64,000 nucleotides of DNA from Vibrio sp. SCSIO 43135. GTDB lineage: Bacteria; Pseudomonadota; Gammaproteobacteria; Enterobacterales; Vibrionaceae. A program made the position numbers and the translations under genes. Under the pieces are notes generated by a model that ran no database searches, was not told where the DNA came from, and was given only the letters and a program-made list of their open reading frames with translations. Positions 27,603 through 44,354 of the stretch are shown one piece after another (positions within the stretch are counted from its first letter, which is position 1; every line of letters begins with the position of its first letter). The DNA is taken from NCBI RefSeq assembly GCF_023716665.1, contig NZ_CP071859.1, positions 2,790,001-2,854,000 of the forward strand, given 5' to 3'.

Positions 27603-28772
27603 ATGTTAAAACCACCTAAACTCAGCCTTTATGTACACATCCCATGGTGTGTACAAAAGTGCCCATACTGTGATTTCAATTCACACGCTTTAAAAGCAGA
27701 TATTCCAGAACAACAATATATTGACGCGCTACTTGAAGATCTCGATACCGATATCGAAAAGTATCAGCTAAACGACAATCCACGTAAATTGCATTCAATA
27801 TTCATCGGTGGCGGAACCCCAAGCCTTATATCAGCTCAAGGCATAGAGAAGCTTCTAAACGGCATTGAAACTCGAATTGGCTTTGAGCCCAATATCGAAA
27901 TCACAATGGAAGCAAACCCCGGTACCGTCGAAGCTGAACGCTTTAAAGGCTACCAAAAGGCGGGAGTGACGCGAATCTCGATTGGCGTTCAGAGTTTTGA
28001 ACAGCAAAAACTCGACAAGCTAGGACGTATCCATGGCCAACAAGAAGCGGTAAATGCCGCCCAGCTTGCTCATACAATCGGACTCAACAGTTTCAACTTA
28101 GACTTAATGCACGGCTTACCTGATCAAACAATCGAACAAGCCCTAGCTGATTTAGACAAAGCGATTGAACTCAATCCCCCTCACCTATCATGGTATCAGC
28201 TCACCATTGAGCCGAATACGATGTTTTACTATAAGACACCGACGCTACCCGACGACGATGATTTATGGGATATCTTCGAGCAAGGGCATAAAAAGCTCGC
28301 AGATGCTGGCTATGTGCAATACGAGATTTCAGGATATAGCAAACCAGATTTTCAGTGTCGCCATAACTTAAATTACTGGCGCTTTGGCGATTACCTAGGC
28401 ATTGGTTGTGGCTCACATGGCAAGCTGAGCTTTGCTGACGGCCGGATTGTCCGTACCACAAAGGTCAAACATCCACGTGGCTATCTCGCTGCTTATCAAA
28501 ATATGGTGAAGCCGTATCTTTCAGATGAATTTATCGTAGCCAACCAAGATCGGCCTTTTGAGTTTTTCATGAACCGTTTTCGCTTGATGGAAGCCTGCCC
28601 TAAGCAAGATTTTATCGATACAACGGGCTTAGAGTTTGATGCTATCCAGTCGACTATTGAATGGGCGATAGAGAAGCGATACCTCAATGAGAGTGAAACA
28701 CACTGGCAGATCACCGAGAAAGGTAAGCTGTTTCTCAATGATCTACTGGAAGCCTTTATGGCTGAAGAATAA
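27603..28772 (+). CDS. hemW: Heme chaperone HemW (radical SAM)
   Basis: HemW is a radical-SAM-like protein that binds heme and delivers it to respiratory enzymes; it was long annotated as oxygen-independent coproporphyrinogen oxidase. The cluster motif WCVQKCPYCDF (CX3CX2C) is near residue 20. Downstream blocks include FIGGGTPSLIS, EANPGTVE and LMHGLPDQT. HemW lacks the extra N-terminal cysteine of true HemN, as here. The start could be TTG at 27588 or ATG at 27603; neither has a good ribosome site, and I prefer the ATG because the product then resembles the family start. It follows rdgB closely. Confidence 0.94.
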   Translation: MLKPPKLSLYVHIPWCVQKCPYCDFNSHALKADIPEQQYIDALLEDLDTDIEKYQLNDNPRKLHSIFIGGGTPSLISAQGIEKLLNGIETRIGFEPNIEITMEANPGTVEAERFKGYQKAGVTRISIGVQSFEQQKLDKLGRIHGQQEAVNAAQLAHTIGLNSFNLDLMHGLPDQTIEQALADLDKAIELNPPHLSWYQLTIEPNTMFYYKTPTLPDDDDLWDIFEQGHKKLADAGYVQYEISGYSKPDFQCRHNLNYWRFGDYLGIGCGSHGKLSFADGRIVRTTKVKHPRGYLAAYQNMVKPYLSDEFIVANQDRPFEFFMNRFRLMEACPKQDFIDTTGLEFDAIQSTIEWAIEKRYLNESETHWQITEKGKLFLNDLLEAFMAEE

Positions 28773-28814
28773 CTCAACTCATTGCTATATATGCTTAGAA
28801 TAAAACCATAGACG

Positions 28815-28846
28815 AAAAAAGGTTAGCGTCACGCTAACCTTTTTTG
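28815..28846. terminator. Bidirectional terminator between hemW and metH
   Basis: GGTTAGCG/CGCTAACC stem with a TCA loop, A-run to the left and T-run to the right. It can serve both converging genes. Confidence 0.93.
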
Positions 28847-28870
28847 ATCCTGAAACTATCTTGATCCTAA

Positions 28871-31800
28871 TTAGTTCATATTAGGACCGAGCCATTTCTC
28901 AGCTTCGAGCAGATCCCAACCTTTACGATCAGCGTAACTCTCAACCTGATCCTGCTGGATCTGTGCGATCGCAAAGTAACGCGAGTCTGGATGCGAGAAA
29001 TACCAGCCGGATACCGAAGCCCCAGGGTACATCGCATAGCTTGAGGTTAGCGTCATACCAATCGTCTCTTCTACCTTCATTAAGTCCCAGAGCGGGCCTT
29101 TTTCAGTATGTTCTGGACAAGCAGGATACCCCGGAGCAGGACGAATACCTTGGTACTTCTCTCGAATCAATTCTTCGTTCGATAGGTTTTCATCTGCGGC
29201 ATAGCCCCAAATGTCTTTACGAACACGCTCATGCAAACACTCAGCAAACGCTTCTGCTAAGCGGTCCGCGACAGCTTGAATCATGATTGCGTTGTAATCA
29301 TCACCTTGCGCTTTATACGCATCGGCCAACTCACGCTCATTAATACCACCAGTTACGGCAAACGCTCCAATCCAATCTTTCTTACCAGAGTCTTTCGGCG
29401 CAATGTAATCAGATAAACAGTAATTAAAGCCTTTTGGCTTTTCAGTTTGCTGACGTAAGTTATGAAGAACTTTAGCGACTTCAGTACGAGACTCATCGGT
29501 GTAAACTTCAATGTCATCACCAACGCTCGCAGCGGGGAATAATGCACACATACCACGTGCTTTCATTAGACCTTCTTTCTCTACTCGATCGAGTAGTTCA
29601 TTTGCGTCTTTAAAGAGTCGTTGAGCTTCTTCACCGACTTCTTCATGGTCGAAGATCGCAGGGTATTTACCCACTAGCGACCAAGTCATGAAAAATGGTG
29701 TCCAGTCGATATATTTACGCAGTGTCGAGATATCAAAGTCATCAAACACATGCACACCCGGCTTAACTGGTACAGGCGGTGTGTAAGCATTCCAATCAAT
29801 CGAAACTTTGTTTGCTCGAGCTTGCTCTAAGGTAACAGGCTTAGTGCGAGGCTTTTTACGGTTATGTTGGTCACGAACACGCTCATAGTCCGCATCTAGC
29901 TTTTCTACAAACGCTGGACGAAGCTCATCAGAAAGCAGGGAAGTACACACTCCAACAGCACGAGAGGCATTGTTGACATACACCACAGGATTCTTGTAAT
30001 TCTGCTCAATTTTCACAGCTGTGTGAGCTTTTGAAGTTGTCGCACCACCAATTAACAGAGGCAGGTTGAAATCAAGACGTTCCATCTCTTTTGCAACGTG
30101 AACCATCTCATCTAGTGATGGCGTAATCAGGCCTGAAAGCCCGATGATATCTACGTTCTCTTCTTGAGCTACTTTCAAGATTTTCTCGCACGGAACCATT
30201 ACACCAAGGTCGATGATCTCGTAGTTATTACATTGGAGAACAACACCAACAATGTTCTTACCGATATCGTGAACATCCCCTTTCACCGTTGCCAGTAGTA
30301 TCTTACCGTTGGAAGAACCAGCTTGCTTTTCCTTGTTAATGAACGGCTCTAAGTGAGCTACAGCCTGTTTCATTACGCGTGCAGATTTCACTACTTGAGG
30401 CAGGAACATCTTACCTTCACCAAATAAGTCACCGACCACGTTCATACCGTCCATTAGAGGGCCCTCAATAACCTCTAGTGGCTTAGATGCATTAACACGC
30501 GCCTCTTCAGTATCTTCAACAATGAACTCTGTAATACCTTTTACTAACGCGTGCTCTAAACGTTTCTCTACTGGCCATGTGCGCCATTCAAGTGCCGATG
30601 CATCATCTTCTTTGCCAACACCTTTACCAGCGTATTCCGCGGCGATATCAAGCAAGCGTTCAGTCGCATCATCACGACGGTTTAAGACCACATCCTCTAC
30701 TGCTTCACGAAGTTTGTCGGGAACGTTGTCATAGATCTCAAGCTGACCTGCGTTAACGATCCCCATATCCATACCATTCTTAAAACAGTGGTAAAGGAAA
30801 ACGGCGTGAATCGCTTCGCGAACATAGTTGTTGCCTCGGAAAGAGAACGACACGTTCGACACACCACCTGAAATCATCGCATGAGGTAAGTCACGTTTGA
30901 TATCGGCAACAGCCTCGATGAAATCTACAGCGTAGTTGTTGTGCTCTTCAATTCCCGTCGCGACTGCAAAGATATTTGGATCGAAGATAATGTCTTCTGG
31001 TGGGAAGCCAACTTCATCAACTAGAATTCGGTATGCGTTAGTACAGATTTCTAGTTTACGTTCACGTGTTTCTGCTTGGCCTACTTCGTCGAATGCCATA
31101 ACGATAACTGCAGCACCATAACGGCGGATCAGTTTTGCTTGCTCTACAAACTTTTCCTTCCCTTCTTTCAGTGAGATCGAGTTAACGATGCCTTTGCCTT
31201 GGATACATTTCAGGCCAGCTTCAATCACTTCCCACTTAGAAGAGTCCACCATGATTGGCACTTTGGAAATTTCAGGTTCTGAGGCACATAGGTTCAAGAA
31301 TCGAACCATACACGCTTCAGCATCAAGCATGCCTTCATCCATATTGATATCGATGATCTGGGCGCCATTCTCAACTTGCTGGCGTGCGACTTCTAGCGCT
31401 TCATCATAAAGCTCTTCTTTAATCAGGCGCTTGAAGCGAGCAGAACCGGTCACATTGGTACGTTCACCAACATTAATAAACAGAGTCTCTTTTTCTATGG
31501 TCAGTGGCTCAAGACCGGACAGACGGCAAGCCGTTACTAGCTCAGGTTGCTTACGTGGTTGAACACTCTCTACAGCGTCCGCCATATGACGAATATGTTC
31601 TGGCGTGGTACCACAACAACCACCAATCAAGTTTAGGAAGCCGCTTTCTGCCCATTCTTTAACGTGAACAGCCATATCCTCTGGTGACAAATCGTACTCA
31701 CCGAAAGCATTAGGTAAGCCCGCATTAGGGTGAGCCGATACAAACGACTCAGAAATGCGTGACAACTCTTCGACATAAGGGCGCAGTTCATCCGGTCCCA

Positions 31801-32548
31801 ATGCACAGTTAAGGCCAAATGAAATAGGGTTAACGTGGCGCAATGAGTTGTAAAACGCTTCCGTTGTTTGACCTGATAGCGTTCTTCCCGATGCATCGGT
31901 AATCGTACCTGAGATCATCACAGGCAGACTAATGCCTAGCTCCTCGAAAACCGAATCAACGGCAAACGCACAAGCTTTAGCATTTAGGGTATCGAAAATA
32001 GTCTCAATAAGGATGAGGTCTGAGCCGCCTTTAATTAACGCTCTAGTAGACTCGGAATATGCAGTAACAAGTTCATCAAAGCTAACATTTCGATAGCCAG
32101 GGTCATTCACATCTGGAGAGATCGAACATGTTCGGTTTGTTGGGCCTAATACACCTGCAACATAACGCGGTTTTTCTGGTGTTTTCGCGGTCCATTCGTC
32201 GGCTGCTTCACGTGCTAACTTGGCCGCCGCATAGTTAATCTCTTCACTCAGGCTTTCCATATCATAGTCAGCCATCGCTATGGTGGTTGCATTGAATGTG
32301 TTGGTTTCAAGAATATCTGCACCTGCTTCTAAGTATTGCAGGTGAATATCTTTAATTAATTTAGGCTGAGATAGGACTAATAGATCATTGTTACCTTTTA
32401 AATCACAATGCCAATCCGCAAAGCGCTCACCACCATAATCTTGCTCTTCTAATTTGTAATCTTGGATCATGGTGCCCATACCACCATCAATCAATAAGAT
32501 ACGTTGCTTTAATTGAGCTTCAATCTGTTGCCTTACATTACTTCCCAC
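28871..32548 (-). CDS. metH: Cobalamin-dependent methionine synthase
   Basis: MetH transfers a methyl group from methyltetrahydrofolate through cobalamin to homocysteine. The 1225-residue protein has the full four-module layout. The homocysteine domain (1-330) has zinc ligands C247 (GLNCALG) and C311/C312 (IGGCCGTT). The pterin domain follows (about 350-620), then the B12 domain with the base-off motif [11 protein letters not shown] near 757 and GLSGLITPS. The C-terminal activation domain binds AdoMet through [13 protein letters not shown]. coli MetH is 1227 residues. A MetJ operator lies 50-66 bp upstream. It is divergent from the Na+/H+ antiporter gene. Confidence 0.98.
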   Translation of the reverse strand: MGSNVRQQIEAQLKQRILLIDGGMGTMIQDYKLEEQDYGGERFADWHCDLKGNNDLLVLSQPKLIKDIHLQYLEAGADILETNTFNATTIAMADYDMESLSEEINYAAAKLAREAADEWTAKTPEKPRYVAGVLGPTNRTCSISPDVNDPGYRNVSFDELVTAYSESTRALIKGGSDLILIETIFDTLNAKACAFAVDSVFEELGISLPVMISGTITDASGRTLSGQTTEAFYNSLRHVNPISFGLNCALGPDELRPYVEELSRISESFVSAHPNAGLPNAFGEYDLSPEDMAVHVKEWAESGFLNLIGGCCGTTPEHIRHMADAVESVQPRKQPELVTACRLSGLEPLTIEKETLFINVGERTNVTGSARFKRLIKEELYDEALEVARQQVENGAQIIDINMDEGMLDAEACMVRFLNLCASEPEISKVPIMVDSSKWEVIEAGLKCIQGKGIVNSISLKEGKEKFVEQAKLIRRYGAAVIVMAFDEVGQAETRERKLEICTNAYRILVDEVGFPPEDIIFDPNIFAVATGIEEHNNYAVDFIEAVADIKRDLPHAMISGGVSNVSFSFRGNNYVREAIHAVFLYHCFKNGMDMGIVNAGQLEIYDNVPDKLREAVEDVVLNRRDDATERLLDIAAEYAGKGVGKEDDASALEWRTWPVEKRLEHALVKGITEFIVEDTEEARVNASKPLEVIEGPLMDGMNVVGDLFGEGKMFLPQVVKSARVMKQAVAHLEPFINKEKQAGSSNGKILLATVKGDVHDIGKNIVGVVLQCNNYEIIDLGVMVPCEKILKVAQEENVDIIGLSGLITPSLDEMVHVAKEMERLDFNLPLLIGGATTSKAHTAVKIEQNYKNPVVYVNNASRAVGVCTSLLSDELRPAFVEKLDADYERVRDQHNRKKPRTKPVTLEQARANKVSIDWNAYTPPVPVKPGVHVFDDFDISTLRKYIDWTPFFMTWSLVGKYPAIFDHEEVGEEAQRLFKDANELLDRVEKEGLMKARGMCALFPAASVGDDIEVYTDESRTEVAKVLHNLRQQTEKPKGFNYCLSDYIAPKDSGKKDWIGAFAVTGGINERELADAYKAQGDDYNAIMIQAVADRLAEAFAECLHERVRKDIWGYAADENLSNEELIREKYQGIRPAPGYPACPEHTEKGPLWDLMKVEETIGMTLTSSYAMYPGASVSGWYFSHPDSRYFAIAQIQQDQVESYADRKGWDLLEAEKWLGPNMN

Positions 32549-32598
32549 AGTACAGCCTCATTCCTTTAGTTATCGCTCCATCCTATCACACATTAAAA

Positions 32599-32614
32599 AG
32601 GAGTCTAGACGTCT
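32599..32614 (-). promoter_or_regulatory. MetJ operator upstream of metH
   Basis: A perfect met box AGACGTCT (32607-32614) adjoins AGGAGTCT (6 of 8 matches). The spacing is the tandem 8-bp repeat expected for MetJ. It is placed to repress metH when S-adenosylmethionine is plentiful. Confidence 0.8.
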
Positions 32615-32717
32615 AAACGAGGAAATTGATTACTTAGCCATGACAAAAAAGTGTTTGCTATTTGAGCATAGTAGGCAGAAAATCCCTATTCATATTTTGT
32701 TACATACTGAGAATATA

Positions 32718-34022
32718 ATGTCGGTCTACTACACGCTTTGCTTCCTCTCAGCAGCAGCCATGCTGATTGCTTTCGTAAACAGCAAAATTGGTAAGATGCA
32801 AACAACCATTGCGATTACAGCAGGTTCGATGATGCTATCGCTACTCATCTTAGTTGCGGGCCAAAATGATTGGTTTCACCTCACTGAGATTGCCTCTGAT
32901 ACAGTAGCGAGTATTAACTTTGAAGACTTCCTACTAAAAGGGATACTAGGCTTTCTTCTATTTGCTGGCGGCCTAGGAATCAAGCTTCCTAACCTTAAAG
33001 ATCAAAGATGGGAAATTACTGTATTAGCGCTCGGGGCAACATTATTCTCGACTTTCTTCATCGGATTTGCGCTTTACTGGTTCTGTCAGTTGATTGGAAT
33101 CCAATTCGACCTTATCTATTGTTTACTGTTTGGTGCACTGATTTCACCAACTGACCCAATAGCCGTGTTAGCGATCGTAAAAAAGTTGGACGCACCAAAA
33201 CGTATCTCCACACAGATAGAGGGCGAGTCTTTATTTAATGATGGTTTCGGACTAGTAATCTTTGTCACTATCTTCACGATTGCTTTTGGGACTGAAGCTC
33301 CAACAGTCGGCAGCGTAACACTACTATTCATTCAGGAAGCCATTGGTGGTATCGCCTATGGTTTTGTTCTTGGCTTAGTGTTCCATTATTTAATCAGTTC
33401 AACCGATGACCACTCGATGGAGTTACTACTTACGATTGGCATTCCCACGGCAGGGTATGCATTTGCTGAAGTGCTTCACGTTTCAGGGCCGCTAGCTATG
33501 GTGGTATCAGGCATTATGATAGGTAACTGGACTCGCTTTATTGGCTTTTCAAAGGAAAGTGAGGATCACTTAGACCATTTCTGGGAACTGGTCGATGAGT
33601 TTCTTAATGGCGTGCTGTTCCTTCTCATCGGCATGTCAATGCTACTGTTCGAATTCCATAAAGAAGACTGGATTCTAATGGCCTTTTCTATCCCGCTGGT
33701 TTTGTCAGCTCGATATCTTAGTGTGTTCATTTCCTACATTGGGTTTAAACGCTACCGAAACTACAACCCTTGGTCGGTAAAAATCCTAACTTGGGGTGGG
33801 CTCCGTGGCGGCCTAGCACTAGCGATGGCGCTATCTATTCCATCAGGTGTATGGGTTATTCAAGACAAGCTGATAGACGTAAAAGAAATCGTCTTAGTTA
33901 TGACCTACTCAGTCGTTGTGTTCTCGATACTAGTGCAGGGATCAACCATCACACCAATGATAGAGAAAGCAAAGCGATCTCAGAAGGAACTGGACGCTGA
34001 AGAACCAGAATTAGAAGAGTAG
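32718..34022 (+). CDS. CPA1-type Na+(K+)/H+ antiporter (NhaP-like)
   Basis: A 434-residue inner-membrane monovalent cation/proton antiporter with about twelve hydrophobic segments. The family's ion-binding region is clear: ALISPTDPIAVLAIVKKLD near 149-167 and EGESLFNDGFGLVIFV near 177-192, with the paired aspartates used in CPA1 transporters. GGLRGGLALAMALSIP near 375 is the late conserved block. The C-terminal tail is short, about 25 acidic residues. The frame is open to 32640, but 32718 puts the first membrane helix at the N-terminus. It may serve pH or sodium homeostasis; ion preference cannot be told from the sequence. Confidence 0.9.
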   Translation: MSVYYTLCFLSAAAMLIAFVNSKIGKMQTTIAITAGSMMLSLLILVAGQNDWFHLTEIASDTVASINFEDFLLKGILGFLLFAGGLGIKLPNLKDQRWEITVLALGATLFSTFFIGFALYWFCQLIGIQFDLIYCLLFGALISPTDPIAVLAIVKKLDAPKRISTQIEGESLFNDGFGLVIFVTIFTIAFGTEAPTVGSVTLLFIQEAIGGIAYGFVLGLVFHYLISSTDDHSMELLLTIGIPTAGYAFAEVLHVSGPLAMVVSGIMIGNWTRFIGFSKESEDHLDHFWELVDEFLNGVLFLLIGMSMLLFEFHKEDWILMAFSIPLVLSARYLSVFISYIGFKRYRNYNPWSVKILTWGGLRGGLALAMALSIPSGVWVIQDKLIDVKEIVLVMTYSVVVFSILVQGSTITPMIEKAKRSQKELDAEEPELEE

Positions 34023-34045
34023 CGCCCTGTAGTCCCCACTAAAGT

Positions 34046-34076
34046 AAAAAGGCAGCTGAATTTAGCTGCCTTTTTT
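34046..34076. terminator. Bidirectional terminator between antiporter and dedA-like gene
   Basis: GGCAGCT/AGCTGCC stem with a 6-nt loop, flanked by A-run and T-run. It lies between two converging genes. Confidence 0.92.
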
Positions 34077-34108
34077 GCCATTCATCCATCGTACATTTAC
34101 GACAGAGA

Positions 34109-34780
34109 TTATTCTAAGCTTGCAGAGGATCTAGATGCGGCTTTTCTTACCTTCAAAGCGATTAGACTGGATAACGCTATTCCTAAAGTGATAATAGGTG
34201 CAGCCATCAAGAAAGCCGTCACATAACGGCTAATTGCCTCGGGAAGTTGAGGCAATAGCATTCCCAACGTACATAATAGTAATGTCCACAACGTTGCACT
34301 AAGCCAGGAGAAGTACTGAAATCTGCACGCTTTATGCTCACGTATACCCATTACTAACGGTAATAGAGATCGTACTACTGGGATAAACCGTGCACAAAAC
34401 AAAGCAACCAATCCATGCCTGTTAAGCAAACTATCCACTTGATCCATTCTTTTTGAAGGGACCGCATTAACCCAACTTTGGACTTTTGGCAGTCGATTGA
34501 GCCATAAACCTTGTATATATCCAACCCAGCTTCCGGTTGCTGCACATACCGTGATAACAAGTAACGTTGCAATAGGATCAAGCACACCAACAGCGGCAAG
34601 CGTTCCAGATAACACAACCACGCTATCACAAGGGAAAGGAGCAGCTGGTATAAAACCACTTTCCAAAAAGATTAGCATGCCAACAATTATGTATATAAGG
34701 GACTCGCTCTGCGCAGCTTGTAATAGAGTGAAATCTTGATGCCATAGAGCCGTTATCACCGAAATAACGCCGTCCAACAT
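34109..34780 (-). CDS. DedA family membrane protein
   Basis: A 223-residue inner-membrane protein of the DedA (VTT/SNARE-associated) family. Members of the family are implicated in flipping undecaprenyl phosphate or phospholipids and in envelope homeostasis. The family stretch FLESGFIPAAPFPCDSVVVL near 39-58 carries the conserved acidic and proline residues, and the conserved arginines are in GLVALFCARFIPVVRSLLPL near 123-142. Four to five membrane segments are expected. Which E. coli paralogue it matches (YqjA, YghB, DedA and others) I cannot say. Confidence 0.9.
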   Translation of the reverse strand: MLDGVISVITALWHQDFTLLQAAQSESLIYIIVGMLIFLESGFIPAAPFPCDSVVVLSGTLAAVGVLDPIATLLVITVCAATGSWVGYIQGLWLNRLPKVQSWVNAVPSKRMDQVDSLLNRHGLVALFCARFIPVVRSLLPLVMGIREHKACRFQYFSWLSATLWTLLLCTLGMLLPQLPEAISRYVTAFLMAAPIITLGIALSSLIALKVRKAASRSSASLE

Positions 34781-35109
34781 GTCACTATCCTTTGCTAGAT
34801 ATTCTACAGTTCCTTTTTGTATATCTCACTCAACGCTATGACAAATCCTATTTTGAATCGTCAAGATTAGTATGGTTAAAACTATGCTGAGAGATGAGGA
34901 GGGCTTTCGTTTTCTATATATTAACGGGACTTAATGTAGTGAAGCGATACAGTACTAATTTCTTAACCTCAGGAAAGCTTTAACGACAATTGATCCCGAG
35001 TTTCCTAGTTCACAAGAATTTTCAAACATTCAGGTGAAGTAGCACACCTGGCAGGAAAACTAGATCTTCAGAAACGGGAAAAGCCCAGTTCTTCGACTGG
35101 GCTTATAGA
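34781..35109. other. Intergenic region between dedA-like gene and the rRNA cluster
   Basis: This 329-bp AT-rich stretch contains one hairpin (35081-35104, listed separately) near the tRNA-Asp relic. The dedA-like promoter should lie at its left end. I see no convincing ORF or RNA gene in the remainder. Confidence 0.5.
35081..35104 (-). terminator. Terminator at the end of the rRNA/tRNA cluster
   Basis: Nine-bp stem AAGCCCAGT/ACTGGGCTT with a 6-nt loop, followed on the minus strand by TTTTCCCG. It lies just past the tRNA-Asp relic and may be the last terminator of the rrn operon. Confidence 0.7.
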
Positions 35110-35198
35110 TGCCGGAATGGGTAAGACTCAAATCTCAGCCCCCTGCGTGATAGGCCATATTCTTCTCAGTATGGCCTAACCAACTGAACCACCGTTCA
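35110..35198 (-). pseudogene. Degenerate tRNA-Asp with a 12-nt insertion
   Basis: The 89-nt sequence aligns with the functional tRNA-Asp next to it: both share TTCAGTTGGTTAG in the D arm, and AGAATA, GGCCT and TCACGC around the anticodon. It carries a 12-nt insertion after TTAG that creates an 8-bp hairpin (AGGCCATA with TATGGCCT). The anticodon GTC has become ATC, the acceptor and T stems have several mismatches, and the 3' CCA has become GCA. It cannot fold into a normal tRNA, so I call it a pseudogene. It is separated from tRNA-Asp by a terminator hairpin. Confidence 0.82.
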
Positions 35199-35243
35199 CT
35201 CTAAGTTGGTAACTCGCTATTTTTATTTGCTCCAAATACAAAA

Positions 35244-35269
35244 AGACCTCAGCATTTCTGCTGAGGTCT
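35244..35269 (-). terminator. Terminator after tRNA-Asp
   Basis: Eleven-bp stem AGACCTCAGCA/TGCTGAGGTCT with a TTTC loop, then a T tract on the minus strand. It lies between functional tRNA-Asp and its degenerate copy. Confidence 0.9.
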
Positions 35270-35278
35270 CGAAATAAA

Positions 35279-35355
35279 TGGCGGAGTGGACGGGACTCGA
35301 ACCCGCGACCCCCGGCGTGACAGGCCGGTATTCTAACCAACTGAACTACCACTCC
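35279..35355 (-). tRNA. tRNA-Asp (GTC)
   Basis: A 77-nt cloverleaf on the minus strand: acceptor GGAGTGG pairing with CCACTCC, D-arm TTCAGTTGGTTAG, anticodon GTC in CCTGTCACGCC, T-arm GGGTTCGAGTCCC, encoded CCA. It closely matches E. coli tRNA-Asp. It follows the 5S gene of the downstream rRNA operon and is probably part of that transcript. Confidence 0.97.
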
Positions 35356-35397
35356 GCAGTGGTATCACTCGCCTTAGCAAGTGTCCATCTTTTGTCT

Positions 35398-35417
35398 TCA
35401 CTTTTTAAAAAGTGAAA
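35398..35417 (-). repeat. 20-bp palindrome between 5S rRNA and tRNA-Asp
   Basis: TTCACTTTTTAAAAAGTGAA reads the same on both strands. It lies 10 bp after the mature 5S end and may form a processing hairpin in the transcript. Confidence 0.5.
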
Positions 35418-35427
35418 ATAAAATTAA

Positions 35428-35546
35428 AGCCTGGCGATGTCCTACTCTCACATGGGGAAGCCCCACACTACCATCGGCGCTATTGCGTTTCACTTCTGAG
35501 TTCGGCATGGAATCAGGTGGGTCCACAACGCTATGGTCGCCAAGCA
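35428..35546 (-). rRNA. rrf: 5S rRNA, downstream operon
   Basis: About 119 nt on the minus strand, beginning TGCTTGGCGACCATAGCG and ending ATCGCCAGGCTT, with the conserved CATGCCGAACTCAGAAGTGA core. It is identical to the second copy at 40949-41067 over the gene body. Confidence 0.97.
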
Positions 35547-35633
35547 AATTCTTAATTCGGAAAACTGATTTTAAGCTCTAGTTATACACATTCAATGTTC
35601 TATTTGAGTCCATCAAAACCCCTTGGGTGTTGT

Positions 35634-38522
<2,889 letters not shown>

Positions 38523-38748
38523 ATACAACCCGAAGGGGTCTTTACGTATGGCAAACAACCAAGGTGTGTCTCTCATTATTTGAATGAGCGAGAGACATTC
38601 GATTTTGCCGGACTCAAATATGAATAACTCGAAAGTTATTCCCAAGAACACTTGAATGTGTGTTGGTACCTACATCTCTAAGAGACATAGGATTTGAGAA
38701 CTTTTATTTGAATAACATCAATCAAATGTTATTCGTCAGCTTTCCAAA

Positions 38749-38761
38749 TTGTTAAAGAGCT
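38749..38761 (-). promoter_or_regulatory. boxA antitermination site, spacer of downstream operon
   Basis: AGCTCTTTAACAA on the minus strand, matching the rrn boxA core (GCTCTTTAACAA). It lies in the tRNA-Ala to 23S spacer and should recruit the Nus antitermination complex. Confidence 0.8.
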
Positions 38762-38813
38762 AGATTCATTTAAGAACCATTTTTAAAAACACTATCGCTA
38801 ATGCGCTTAAAGA

Positions 38814-38889
38814 TGGTGGAGCTAAGCAGGATCGAACTGCTGACCTCCTGCGTGCAAGGCAGGCGCTCTCCCAGCTGAGCTATAGCCCC
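38814..38889 (-). tRNA. tRNA-Ala (TGC)
   Basis: A 76-nt cloverleaf on the minus strand: GGGGCTA acceptor, D-arm AGCTCAGCTGGGAGAGC, anticodon TGC in CTTGCACG, T-arm CAGTTCGATCCTG, encoded CCA. It is the second tRNA in the 16S-23S spacer after tRNA-Ile. Confidence 0.97.
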
Positions 38890-38932
38890 ATCAAGGTGTC
38901 GATACTATCAGCCAATCCCCTGGGAGGAAGAT

Positions 38933-39009
38933 TGGTGGGTCTGAGTGGACTTGAACCACCGACCTCTCGCTTATCAGGCGAACGCTCTAACCACCTGAGC
39001 TACAGACCC
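38933..39009 (-). tRNA. tRNA-Ile (GAT)
   Basis: A 77-nt cloverleaf on the minus strand: GGGTCTG acceptor, D-arm AGCTCAGGTGGTTAGAGC, anticodon GAT in CTGATAAG, T-arm GTGGTTCAAGTCCAC, encoded CCA. It is the first spacer tRNA of the downstream rRNA operon. Confidence 0.97.
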
Positions 39010-39077
39010 AGTATCGTCTCTTAAACTTTTTTAAACCATATCAATCTGTGTGAACACTCATCGCAATAATCATCGTA

Positions 39078-40631
<1,554 letters not shown>

Positions 40632-40802
40632 AAGATTTTGTCGGCTCAATGAATACTGAACATTACATAAAGTAATGTTTGAATTGACTGTGCTGAATCC
40701 GAAGATTCAATGGTCACTTCGTTTCATTGAAACCTAATTTGAAACCGAAGTTTCTAATTGGATTATCATCAACGAGTGCCCACACAGATTGATAGGTTTA
40801 AA

Positions 40803-40815
40803 TTGTTAAAGAGCT
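40803..40815 (-). promoter_or_regulatory. boxA, leader of downstream rRNA operon
   Basis: AGCTCTTTAACAA on the minus strand in the rrn leader. Nine bp upstream (40825-40836) is a small hairpin, GTGC-TAAG-GCAC, which is in the boxB position. Confidence 0.82.
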
Positions 40816-40851
40816 TGGCTTTCAGTGCCTTAGCACCTAAGCAGGACGCGT

Positions 40852-40879
40852 ATAATACGCTCTCTACTTCGAAAGTCAA
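40852..40879 (-). promoter_or_regulatory. Single promoter of the downstream rRNA operon (P2-like)
   Basis: -35 TTGACT (40874-40879), 16-bp spacer, -10 TATTAT (40852-40857), followed by ACGCGTCC. A/T-rich sequence upstream resembles an UP element. It lies only about 70 bp past the 5S gene of the preceding operon, and no second promoter fits in the gap. Confidence 0.8.
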
Positions 40880-40920
40880 CATAAAATTCTAAGCTTTTTA
40901 CTCAAAACCTTATGTTGACT
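40874..40920. repeat. 11-bp perfect inverted repeat overlapping the -35 box
   Basis: AGTCAACATAA (40874-40884) and TTATGTTGACT (40910-40920) are exact inverted copies separated by 25 bp. One arm contains the -35 hexamer of the rrn promoter. It could be a hairpin at the 3' end of the upstream operon transcript or a regulator-binding site. Confidence 0.6.
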
Positions 40921-40948
40921 CGTCTCAATGAGACAAGTCGAGATTTAA

Positions 40949-41067
40949 AGCCTGGCGATGTCCTACTCTCACATGGGGAAGCCCCACACTACCATCGGCG
41001 CTATTGCGTTTCACTTCTGAGTTCGGCATGGAATCAGGTGGGTCCACAACGCTATGGTCGCCAAGCA
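40949..41067 (-). rRNA. rrf: 5S rRNA, upstream operon
   Basis: About 119 nt on the minus strand, same sequence as 35428-35546, ending the upstream (first transcribed) rRNA operon. A weak hairpin (GTCTC AAT GAGAC, 40922-40934) follows, without a T-run, so readthrough into the next operon is possible. Confidence 0.97.
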
Positions 41068-41153
41068 AATTCTTAATTCGGAAAACTGATTTTAAGCTCT
41101 AGTTATACACATTCAATGTTCTATTGAGTCCATCAAAACCCCTTGGGTGTTGT

Positions 41154-44044
<2,891 letters not shown>

Positions 44045-44354
44045 ATACAACCCGAAGGGGTCTTTACGTATGGCAAACAACCAAGGTGTGTCTCTCATTA
44101 TTTGAATGAGCGAGAGACATTCGATTTTGCCGGACTCAAATATGAATAACTCGAAAGTTATTCCCAAGAACACTTGAATGTGTGTTGGTACCTACATCTC
44201 TAAGAGACATAGGTTTGAGAACTTTTATTTGAATAACATCAATCAAATGTTATTCGTCAGCTTTCCAAATTGTTAAAGAGCTAATCACTTCAAAGGAAGT
44301 AACCATTTTTAAAGATTCTACTTTCTGTTCTAAGGAAAAAAGAACACTTAAAGA
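44045..44354 (-). other. 23S-tRNA-Glu spacer of upstream rRNA operon
   Basis: A 310-bp spacer nearly identical to 38523-38760 up to the boxA, then diverging where tRNA-Glu replaces Ile-Ala. It contains boxA (44270-44282). No gene is seen; the minus-strand ORF at 44250-44432 is an artefact across the tRNA. Confidence 0.85.
44270..44282 (-). promoter_or_regulatory. boxA antitermination site, spacer of upstream operon
   Basis: AGCTCTTTAACAA on the minus strand, in the tRNA-Glu to 23S spacer, same position as in the other operon. Confidence 0.8.

Noticed and set aside
28963..29286. Plus-strand ORF opposite metH
   Set aside because: It runs antisense to the metH activation domain and its composition is not protein-like.
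35279..35357. tRNA-Asp extended by two bases at the 5' end (GC)
   Set aside because: Pairing with the 3' end fits the acceptor GGAGTGG/CCACTCC, so the mature 5' end is at 35355.
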